A DNA stretch of 10,049 bases from Oligoflexia bacterium (GTDB lineage Bacteria > Bdellovibrionota > UBA1018 > CAIMNF01): contig CAIOKW010000083.1 in the NCBI GenBank assembly GCA_903858975.1, positions 1 to 10,049 of the forward strand, written 5' to 3'. The notes beneath the pieces were generated by a model, which was not told where the DNA came from, did no database searches, and saw nothing but the letters and a program-made list of their open reading frames with translations. The translations under genes and the position numbers were made by a program. Positions 1-5,248 of this stretch are shown piece by piece; position 1 is the stretch's first letter, and every line of letters starts with the position of its first letter.

Positions 1-221
1 ATCAAAGTCAGTTAAACGAAGTTTCATGCGAAGCTAACAGGTCCCTGAGCATTAAACAAAGATAATTTGAACGAAATTTAATCAATTCAATAACGCATTC
101 GGTCTTAATGGCTTGGGAGTGAAACGGATCATTTTCTCGTGCGCTGGAGATATGGATTTAAATCCTCATGCGGGAGTGCTAATTTCGCAGAAATAATCTG
201 AAATTGTGAGGAGAACGAAAT
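1..221. other. Leader / possible divergent promoter region upstream of the SDR gene
   Basis: No complete gene is visible here. On the minus strand an ATG at 27-25 opens a frame MKLRLTDFD that runs off the left edge. It has no convincing ribosome binding site, but a divergently read regulator would be a usual partner for an SDR gene. A perfect 12-bp palindrome, GGATTTAAATCC, lies at 154-165. A short imperfect hairpin (AATTT/AAATT with CAG/CTG inside, 181-205) sits just before the Shine-Dalgarno of the SDR gene. I see no clear -35/-10 pair. Confidence 0.4.
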
Positions 222-983
222 ATGAAAGTGACTAAGATTGCCTTAATTACGGGCGGGAGCCGCGGGCTCGGAAAAGACATGGCTCTCTCGGTAGCTAAAA
301 AAGGAGTTGATGTTGTTCTTACTTACAAAGGCAATGAGGCCATGGCGCTTGAGACCGTTAAAGAAATTGAAATGCTCGGCAGAAAAGCAGTGGCGCTTCG
401 CCTCGATCTTAGTGATTTCCAATCGCTCGATGGATTTATGAGTGTATTTACTCAGTCTCTTCAATCCAATTGGGCCACGACTCATTTTGATTTTTTGGTG
501 AACAATGCAGGAATGGGCGCTACCGTACCGATTGAAAAGGTGACCGAATCCATTTTTGATGAGTTTTTAAATGTTCACTTTAAGAGCGTCTATTTTCTTA
601 CCCAAAAGTGCCTCCCTTTAATGAATTCTGGTGGGCGGGTGATTAACATCTCAACGGGAACTACTCGTTTCTCAAACCCAGGATATTCCGTATACGCATC
701 CATGAAAGGGGCAATGGAAGTGTTCACCCGCTATATTGCAAAAGAATATGGTCCGAAGGGCATTGGTGCAAACGTCGTTGCCCCAGGACCTGTTGAAACG
801 GACTTTAATGGCGCGGCAATTCGAAACAATCCCCAGTTTAAGGGGATGCTGGGTTCAATGACTGCCTTAGGACGCGTCGGTAACGCTGACGATATTGGGG
901 GCGTCGTTGCCTTCCTTTGTACCGAGGACGCAAAATGGGTCAATGGTCAAAGAATTGAAGTCAGTGGCGGCATTAACGTCTAA
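222..983 (+). CDS. SDR-family NAD(P)-dependent oxidoreductase
   Basis: This is a classical short-chain dehydrogenase/reductase, a cytoplasmic Rossmann-fold enzyme that moves a hydride between NAD(P) and an alcohol or carbonyl substrate. Its 253 aa is the normal length. The nucleotide-binding motif TGGSRGLG is at residues 10-17, NNAG at 94-97, the catalytic YxxxK as Y158/K162 and the PGPVET segment at 188-193. At the usual catalytic Ser position, 13 residues before the Tyr, the sequence has Thr145 preceded by Ser144 (motif NISTG). The end, WVNGQRIEVSGG, is the usual cofactor/tetramer-side terminus. The start is supported by GAGGAG at 208-213 with an 8-nt spacer. The gene converges on the cyclophilin gene with only 7 nt between the stops. 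The substrate cannot be predicted. FabG-like reductase or a generic sugar/steroid-type dehydrogenase are alternatives. Confidence 0.95.
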   Translation: MKVTKIALITGGSRGLGKDMALSVAKKGVDVVLTYKGNEAMALETVKEIEMLGRKAVALRLDLSDFQSLDGFMSVFTQSLQSNWATTHFDFLVNNAGMGATVPIEKVTESIFDEFLNVHFKSVYFLTQKCLPLMNSGGRVINISTGTTRFSNPGYSVYASMKGAMEVFTRYIAKEYGPKGIGANVVAPGPVETDFNGAAIRNNPQFKGMLGSMTALGRVGNADDIGGVVAFLCTEDAKWVNGQRIEVSGGINV

Positions 984-990
984 ACGGGGT

Positions 991-1578
991 CTATTTGATC
1001 TTGATGCTCTCAATTTTGATCGCTTTTTTGGGCTGATCCATTTCATTGCGTTCAGCCTGAGCAATCTTAAGCGCAACATCCATTCCTGAAGTCACTTCGC
1101 CAAAGATCGTGTGGTGGCCATTTAAGTGAGGAGTGGGCGCTACGGTGATAAAGAATTGGGAGCCATTGGTGTTAGGTCCAGCATTTGCCATGGCGAGGAT
1201 TCCTGGTTTCGAGAAGCTATCGAGTGGGCCCACTTCGTCTTTAAATTGATAGCCAGGTCCACCGATTCCTTGGCCGAGTGGATCTCCACCTTGAATCATG
1301 AAGCCTGGAATGACTCGGTGAAAAATGGTCCCGGCATAAAGGGATTTACCCTTCATTTTCTTTCCAGAGTTCGGATCAGTCCACTCCTTCGACCCCGTTG
1401 CAAGCCCAATGAAGTTCTCAACGGTGAGGGGGGCTTTGTCTTTAAACAACTTAACGGTGATGGTCCCGAGGGTAGTCTTAATGATGGCCGTAGGGTTCTT
1501 GTCTCCCACTGCCTTTTCACTTGCGTGAGCGTTAAAAGATGTCGTGAATAAGAGCGCAGTAATCATGAGTAGTTTCAT
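991..1578 (-). CDS. Exported cyclophilin-type peptidyl-prolyl cis-trans isomerase
   Basis: This enzyme catalyses cis-trans isomerisation of Xaa-Pro bonds during folding, here probably in the periplasm. The 195-aa product begins with a signal peptide (KLLMITALLF core, AHA at 17-19 before Ser20), followed by a full cyclophilin domain. Visible active-site residues are R88 in FHR, F93 and Q96 in PGFMIQGG, Q141-F143 in NGSQFF and H156. The position of the human cyclosporin-contacting Trp is H151, as is common in bacterial forms. I chose the ATG at 1578 because the signal peptide starts there; an upstream in-frame TTG at 1614 would add a non-signal extension. No clear Shine-Dalgarno precedes the ATG. 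It is the last gene of a minus-strand trio, 37 nt after the LON-domain gene, so translation probably depends on the operon. Confidence 0.95.
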   Translation of the reverse strand: MKLLMITALLFTTSFNAHASEKAVGDKNPTAIIKTTLGTITVKLFKDKAPLTVENFIGLATGSKEWTDPNSGKKMKGKSLYAGTIFHRVIPGFMIQGGDPLGQGIGGPGYQFKDEVGPLDSFSKPGILAMANAGPNTNGSQFFITVAPTPHLNGHHTIFGEVTSGMDVALKIAQAERNEMDQPKKAIKIESIKIK

Positions 1579-1615
1579 GAATAAAAGCTTAAAATAAGTA
1601 ATCCGGATAATCAAA

Positions 1616-2263
1616 TCAATTGGAAATGGGATTACTGAGAGCGTCTGTTAAGAAGCTGATTCGTTCAAAGGTGGATCGAAGTTCGAGCACATTTTGAAGA
1701 ACCTCAGCATCGAAAATAACTAGAGAATAAATGGAGAAGCTATATTGAGCTGCACTTTGTGACTTCCACTCATCACTTTCTAGGTAGGATCGAAGTTTCT
1801 CGACGTTTGGGACCGGTAGCCTGAGCAGCGTACGGTCTAATTCTTCGCGAAGTTGCTCTACGGGCTCTTCCATGGCCTCGTCATCGGGATAAGGTCGGCA
1901 ACGGACGATCTTATAGGGGACCTCTTGGATCTCCTCGATCATTTCATATCGGGAATCCATTTCAATTTGAATGATCATGCGCCCATCAGGCAGAGTCTCT
2001 AGGACTTCAGCAAAACCTGCCGAAAAAACAGGGTAAGCTTCATAGCTTTCTTGGTTACGGTTCAGGCGTTCTTCGTCTGAAAGGTCGGAATGTCCTGGAG
2101 AGATCTCACGTTTGGTATGGGCAACCCCAATTCGACGCTTTTGTTCGATGGAATCGTTGATCATCTTGCGGTATCGCGGCTCAAAGACGTGCAGCGGGAC
2201 GACCGTAAACGGGAGGGATACGCTTCCGGGAATCGGAAAAAGTGAAATTTCGACTTCATTCAT
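1616..2263 (-). CDS. LON substrate-binding (N-terminal) domain protein
   Basis: This stand-alone protein of 215 aa resembles the N-terminal substrate-binding domain of Lon protease without the AAA+ and protease parts. The family signature is at residues 8-35: LFPIPGSVSLP, then PLHVFEPRYR. A second typical segment, GFAEVLETLPDGRMIIQI, is at 83-100, and the C-terminal helical part ends with an ELRSTFERISFLTDAL segment at 194-209. Such proteins are widespread, and their role is usually only inferred as protein binding or quality control. The ATG overlaps the stop of the upstream gene in ATGAATGA (2263-2256), which indicates translational coupling. An AAAGGAC-type Shine-Dalgarno lies about 10 nt upstream. 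The exported cyclophilin gene follows, so the trio hints at a proteostasis theme (inference). Confidence 0.9.
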   Translation of the reverse strand: MNEVEISLFPIPGSVSLPFTVVPLHVFEPRYRKMINDSIEQKRRIGVAHTKREISPGHSDLSDEERLNRNQESYEAYPVFSAGFAEVLETLPDGRMIIQIEMDSRYEMIEEIQEVPYKIVRCRPYPDDEAMEEPVEQLREELDRTLLRLPVPNVEKLRSYLESDEWKSQSAAQYSFSIYSLVIFDAEVLQNVLELRSTFERISFLTDALSNPISN

Positions 2264-2684
2264 TGGCTGACGGTCCTTTTGAGGACATTTTATCTAGGCC
2301 CTCTACTAATGAGGATGCTTTTCCTTCTTCTTTGATCTCCAAAGTGGGTATCAAAAGTCGGTCGATGGTCTTTTTATGAGCTTCACCCTCATCCGTAATA
2401 TTGCCAAGGTGATAGATGATCCCTGAGGCCCAGGTATTGGCCTCTTTAAAGTGCTTAATGACATCATCCAGCGTCATGGCTTGCATGAATTTCAGTTTAA
2501 AACGCTTTTTGATCCCCATTTTCCTCATGAGGCCGTTCTCTTCAATCGCTTCTGTGGCATTGAGACCGGGGCCTCGTAAAATCATGAACCCCGTTTGCCT
2601 GGGAATCCGACTCTTCTCATAGGTGATGACGTCCCGAGAACTGAGATTATAATCTCTTCTTTTATTGACCTTTTTTTTAGCCAT
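2256..2684 (-). CDS. Conserved-looking basic protein of unknown function, first gene of the LON-domain/PPIase operon
   Basis: I do not recognise a family. The 142-aa product starts with a strongly basic, unfolded-looking tail (MAKKKVNKRRDY). A mixed region follows at residues 18-95 with RQTGFMILRGPG and a basic stretch MRKMGIKKRFKLKF (53-66), and the C-terminus is acidic and polar. There is no signal peptide or membrane segment, so it is probably cytoplasmic and could bind nucleic acid or ribosomes given its charge pattern (inference). I chose the ATG at 2684 because it gives a typical MAKKK start. An in-frame ATG at 2705 would add seven residues, and neither start has a good Shine-Dalgarno. 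Its stop overlaps the LON-domain start by 8 bp, so the two genes are almost certainly co-expressed. Confidence 0.8.
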   Translation of the reverse strand: MAKKKVNKRRDYNLSSRDVITYEKSRIPRQTGFMILRGPGLNATEAIEENGLMRKMGIKKRFKLKFMQAMTLDDVIKHFKEANTWASGIIYHLGNITDEGEAHKKTIDRLLIPTLEIKEEGKASSLVEGLDKMSSKGPSANE

Positions 2685-2803
2685 AAGTGGTGTCCATGTT
2701 CGCATGATTACGGGAGGTAAAAAAGAATGATCTTTCCAGGCTAACAGAATTCTGACAGTGACATAACTTGAAAACTTGGAGTGATCGCTGTAATGTCCGC
2801 TGC
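2685..2803. promoter_or_regulatory. Divergent intergenic region with a 10-bp palindrome
   Basis: This stretch separates the minus-strand operon from the plus-strand secreted-protein gene, so promoters for both should lie here. It contains a perfect palindrome CAGAATTCTG at 2745-2754. For the plus strand, TTGAAA (2768-2773) and TGTAAT (2789-2794) resemble -35 and -10 boxes with a short 15-nt spacer. It also holds a strong Shine-Dalgarno-like GGGAGGT at 2712-2718 in front of a 5-codon frame. Confidence 0.35.
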
Positions 2804-3223
2804 ATGAAAAAACTCGTATTATGCCTTTTAGGACTCATTTCGGTGAACGCTTTTGCAGCAAAACCAGAAACCACATTGCTTTGCCTGGCAAGTGGTTCCG
2901 TAGATTCAATTAAAAAGGTTGAAGTCGTGAATACCGACCTCACCGGTCAGATCAATGCATCCGTATCGATGCAAAACGGAAACCGTATTTCGGTATCTCA
3001 ATTCAATAGCAACGGATCATTGGATGATTCGAAAATCATGCTGTCAGAAGTGGATACAGGCCCTTTCGGGATCAACTCGATCTACCTTGAGAAGACTTCT
3101 GCTGGATTTTCGATTGTGAAATACAATCTTTGCAGCTTTTACTACCAAGAAGAAACCTGCTCTCCCAATGCGACCCCTGAGGAGACGGCTCGGGATTCGA
3201 AGGTCGTTTGTAAAAAGATCTAA
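2804..3223 (+). CDS. Small exported cysteine-containing protein of unknown function
   Basis: I do not recognise the family. The 139-aa product has a clear signal peptide: MKKL, the hydrophobic core VLCLLGLISV, and AFA at 16-18 before Ala19. The mature protein of about 121 aa has four cysteines (27, 110, 119, 136), three of them clustered near the C-terminus, which suits one or two periplasmic disulfides. The middle is rich in Ser, Asn and alternating hydrophobics, suggesting a small beta structure. I chose the ATG at 2804 because the signal peptide starts there; a TTG at 2768 would put a non-signal extension in front. There is no Shine-Dalgarno, and a -10-like TGTAAT ends 9 nt before the ATG, so a very short leader is possible. 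A strong terminator follows at 3248, so it is probably a single-gene unit. Confidence 0.8.
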   Translation: MKKLVLCLLGLISVNAFAAKPETTLLCLASGSVDSIKKVEVVNTDLTGQINASVSMQNGNRISVSQFNSNGSLDDSKIMLSEVDTGPFGINSIYLEKTSAGFSIVKYNLCSFYYQEETCSPNATPEETARDSKVVCKKI

Positions 3224-3247
3224 GATTTTATATAAAATGATACGTTT

Positions 3248-3280
3248 AACGGTCAGAGGGTGAATCCTCTGGCCGTTTTT
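3248..3280 (+). terminator. Rho-independent terminator of the secreted-protein gene
   Basis: A 12-bp stem pairs AACGGTCAGAGG (3248-3259) with CCTCTGGCCGTT (3266-3277), with one G-U pair and a six-base loop. It runs into a T tract at 3276-3280. It begins 24 nt after the stop of the secreted-protein gene and separates it from the next gene. A GTG in its loop opens an in-frame extension of the following gene, but a start there would be buried in the stem. Confidence 0.85.
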
Positions 3281-3298
3281 GTTATAGAATGGACCTCT

Positions 3299-3652
3299 AT
3301 GCAAGATGAGAGCTTTGAAAACATTAATCGAGATAGAACCCTAAGAGCGATCATTGAAAATGTGCATTGGTCGAGTGCTGAGGACCCGACGGGGTTTGTG
3401 AATTATTCCCTCTATATCATTGATTTTGTCTCGGGAGTGATTGCCCGGGAGCATATGCAGGACACATTGGATGGAAGTATTCTCATGGCGGATCGAGATT
3501 ATGGTTTTGATGCTCATCACTGGAAAAAGAGGTCAGAAAGGGTCATTTGGCCTGATCGCCCCCCCCTTTTGACTCGTTTTGAGAAGGAGCAGCTCGATCA
3601 GAGGATTACCCGACAGTCGATTGAATATCGGCGTGCATTTGAGTCTCGATGA
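3299..3652 (+). CDS. Hypothetical protein, 117 aa
   Basis: I do not recognise this family. The product is a soluble 117-aa protein with no signal peptide. It has a segment with hydrophobic beta character (FVNYSLYIIDFVSGVI, residues 33-48), an aromatic-rich centre (DYGFDAHHW, 67-75) and a charged helical C-terminus (93-117). I chose the ATG at 3299; the longer frame back to a GTG at 3260 starts inside the terminator loop and is not credible. No Shine-Dalgarno is present. A -10-like TAGAAT at 3285-3290 ends only 8 nt before the ATG, so transcription could start at or near the first codon (inference). The coding sequence contains a run of eight C followed by four T (3559-3570). The gene ends 20 nt before a bidirectional terminator. 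Confidence 0.7.
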   Translation: MQDESFENINRDRTLRAIIENVHWSSAEDPTGFVNYSLYIIDFVSGVIAREHMQDTLDGSILMADRDYGFDAHHWKKRSERVIWPDRPPLLTRFEKEQLDQRITRQSIEYRRAFESR

Positions 3653-3672
3653 GGGTGAGAGCCCACAAAAGC

Positions 3673-3706
3673 AAAAAGCCCGGGGAATGAACCCGCGGGC
3701 TTTTGT
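3673..3706. terminator. Bidirectional rho-independent terminator
   Basis: AAAAGCCCG pairs with CGGGCTTTT, followed after a one-base bulge by GGG/CCC around an AATGAA loop. On the plus strand the stem ends in a T run and TTTTGTAAAT. On the minus strand it ends in TTTTTGCTTTTG. It sits between the convergent 117-aa gene and the lysine-rich small gene and can serve both. An alternative pairing of ACAAAAGC (3665-3672) with GCTTTTGT (3699-3706) is also possible. Confidence 0.85.
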
Positions 3707-3729
3707 AAATCTGCTTTGAGAAGTAAAAA

Positions 3730-3831
3730 CTACTTCTTAGCTTTTTTAGCAGCAGGTTTTTTAGCCGCTTTTTTCTTTGCTACTGGTTTTTTTGCTACTT
3801 TTTTCTTTGCTGCAACTTTTTTCTTTGCCAT
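3730..3831 (-). CDS. 33-aa lysine-rich histone-H1-tail-like protein
   Basis: This very short gene encodes 33 residues made of only five amino acids: 17 Lys, 10 Ala, 3 Val, 2 Pro and the initiator Met. The units are of the AAKKK / VAKKP / AAKKP kind, starting MAKKKVAAKKK and ending AAKKAKK. There are no acidic residues, giving a net charge near +17. This is the composition of histone-H1 C-terminal tails and of bacterial H1-like or AlgP/HU-extension proteins, which bind DNA without a folded core. It should therefore act on the nucleoid or on RNA (inference). The start is well supported by GGAG at 3843-3840 with an 8-nt spacer. The stop is TAG, and a bidirectional terminator follows 24 nt downstream. 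Conventional length cut-offs would miss it. A purely low-complexity artefact is less likely given start, SD and terminator together. Confidence 0.8.
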   Translation of the reverse strand: MAKKKVAAKKKVAKKPVAKKKAAKKPAAKKAKK

Positions 3832-3935
3832 TTGATTTTCTCCATTTCGGTATTGCTTAATTACAATGCCGTATATTTTTTCACTCTATATTAGTTTTTT
3901 CTTGCATGCAAGCACAGACATCACTTTGGTGATGA
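3832..3935 (-). promoter_or_regulatory. Leader/promoter region of the lysine-rich gene with palindrome and hairpin
   Basis: Between the outer-membrane-type gene and the lysine-rich gene lie a perfect 12-bp palindrome CTTGCATGCAAG (3901-3912) and a small inverted repeat TCAC/GTGA (3921-3932). A stem CGGTATTG/CAATGCCG (3848-3855 with 3864-3871) has one mismatch on the minus-strand RNA and sits just before the Shine-Dalgarno. On the minus strand the AT-rich stretch contains TATAGA and TATACG as possible -10 boxes. I cannot fix a start site. Confidence 0.4.
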
Positions 3936-5186
3936 TCATTTATTTTCAGAGTCGGATTTTTTCTTCGGAAGAGTGATGAGCTTCACACTGACACCGACAG
4001 TGAAGGAGTTGTACATCAAATCGTGTTCTGCTTTTCCATCCATGAAGTCGTAATCCATTTTTCCGTATGAAAATTTGTGTTCAACGAAGGCCCCAACATT
4101 ATCTTTCCGATTGGTCAGCTCAAGTCGTTGAGCAACTGAAGCACTGTAGCCCATCAGTTTGATGTTTTTGTTGCTGTTGGAACCGTCTGAGTAGCTTTCA
4201 ACGTCCCATTCATAGCCACTTTTTCCGATATAAGATGCGTTTTGTTCGCCTAAAAAAACGCCGACTCCGACTTCAGGAGTATATTTCAAAATAGGCTGCC
4301 CCTTGGACTTCACGAGGGTGATTTCTCGTCCATAACCGACTTCGGGTTGGAGAAGTTTGTGACTATTTTCCCAACTGACGACTCCGAGAGTGCCGGGTTT
4401 CAGGTGATGATTTTCATCAAACTGCGGACGAAGGGGCATGTCCCCATTGATCGCCTGTCCATCTGCAGTTCCTTCCACATGAACATGATTATTGTAGTAG
4501 GCATGCCCATTATAGTCCTGGTCACCCTCGGCAAATACGAATTTGGGATGAAATATCTTTAAAAAAATCTCATTTTTGTCCTTCACCAGAGCAAAAGTGA
4601 AGGTATTGGTGGGTTCGTCCACAATTTGAGCCATCTCTTGGGCACTTTCATGAAAGAAATTTCGATAATAGCTGTCACTGCGGCGCTCATAGGGCTGAAG
4701 ATTACTGATATTGAGGTCAAGACGCGATGTTTTGATGTGGGCATTGGTCGAAGAATAGTAGGTTTTAGAGTTACCAAAGTAGAATTTGAACTTCCATCGC
4801 TTATTATTTTGATCTTTGACCTCAAAACTCGGGGGTTCAAACTTGTAATTACTGGTTACCTTGCCGAATCGATCCACCTTGCTACAGAGGTTGAGGGCAT
4901 CTTGATTGACTTTGAACTCTTGAAGTTGGGTCAGGGCACCATTTAAGTTCTGAATGGATGAACTTTTACCTGGGGTTTCTTGGATGCTGCACTCTTGATT
5001 GATAGGTTTTGGGGTGGGTGATGGTTTTAAATCACGAAGTTGGCTACACATTAAATCAAAAGGGATCGAGACCTCAGTTACTTCATCTTTTGGGTCGGGC
5101 CCCGAGGTTTGGGCAGAGGAAGGACTTTCCACCATGAGGCCCATGAAGATTCCAAGAGCCGTTAAAATGAGGGGTCCTTTTGTCAT
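3936..5186 (-). CDS. Exported, probably outer-membrane beta-rich protein
   Basis: The 416-aa product has a signal peptide (hydrophobic residues 6-19, SSA at 23-25 before Gln26). Next comes a Pro/Ser-rich region with cysteines at 47, 66 and 101, then a long beta-rich region. Signatures around YFGNSKTYYSS (136-146), VDEPTNTF (189-196) and FHPKFVF (212-218) recall a family of predicted outer-membrane proteins I associate with Bdellovibrio-like bacteria. I cannot give a named family with certainty. The C-terminal third (280-405) alternates hydrophobic and polar residues as in barrel strands. The protein ends in a charged tail (PKKKSDSENK) instead of a terminal aromatic, so insertion as a classical barrel is not assured. 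The start has a GAGGGAG very close to the ATG. It lies 62 nt downstream of the large lipoprotein gene on the same strand and may be co-transcribed with it. Confidence 0.75.
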   Translation of the reverse strand: MTKGPLILTALGIFMGLMVESPSSAQTSGPDPKDEVTEVSIPFDLMCSQLRDLKPSPTPKPINQECSIQETPGKSSSIQNLNGALTQLQEFKVNQDALNLCSKVDRFGKVTSNYKFEPPSFEVKDQNNKRWKFKFYFGNSKTYYSSTNAHIKTSRLDLNISNLQPYERRSDSYYRNFFHESAQEMAQIVDEPTNTFTFALVKDKNEIFLKIFHPKFVFAEGDQDYNGHAYYNNHVHVEGTADGQAINGDMPLRPQFDENHHLKPGTLGVVSWENSHKLLQPEVGYGREITLVKSKGQPILKYTPEVGVGVFLGEQNASYIGKSGYEWDVESYSDGSNSNKNIKLMGYSASVAQRLELTNRKDNVGAFVEHKFSYGKMDYDFMDGKAEHDLMYNSFTVGVSVKLITLPKKKSDSENK

Positions 5187-5248
5187 ACTCCCTCATTTTA
5201 GCATGAAGTTATTTAAATTGAATGTGTCGATTGGGACACTAGAGACCA

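Noticed and set aside
67..90. TTGAA...TTCAA inverted repeat in the left intergenic region
   Set aside because: Five-base arms in AT-rich DNA with no further symmetry are expected by chance.
1126..1551. Plus-strand open frame of 141 codons opposite the cyclophilin gene
   Set aside because: It lies wholly antisense to a well-supported cyclophilin, has no family motifs and no ribosome site.
1579..1614. TTG start that lengthens the cyclophilin by 12 residues
   Set aside because: It puts non-signal residues before a clean signal peptide and has no ribosome site.
2677..2943. Minus-strand frame of 88 codons over the divergent region
   Set aside because: It overlaps the start of the secreted-protein gene and the upstream operon start, and it has no recognisable features.
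3260..3298. Longer GTG start for the 117-aa gene
   Set aside because: The GTG lies in the loop of a strong terminator, so transcripts from upstream would mostly end there.
3730..3831. Lysine codon repeats read as a CRISPR or simple-sequence array
   Set aside because: There are no unique spacers, and the repeats follow codon phase within a complete gene.
4626..4946. Plus-strand open frame of 106 codons opposite the outer-membrane-type gene
   Set aside because: It is a shadow of the minus-strand coding frame, with no signal peptide, motif or Shine-Dalgarno.
5224..5239. GTGTC/GACAC hairpin as a terminator of the lipoprotein gene
   Set aside because: The stem is five base pairs with no following T run, too weak for a terminator call.
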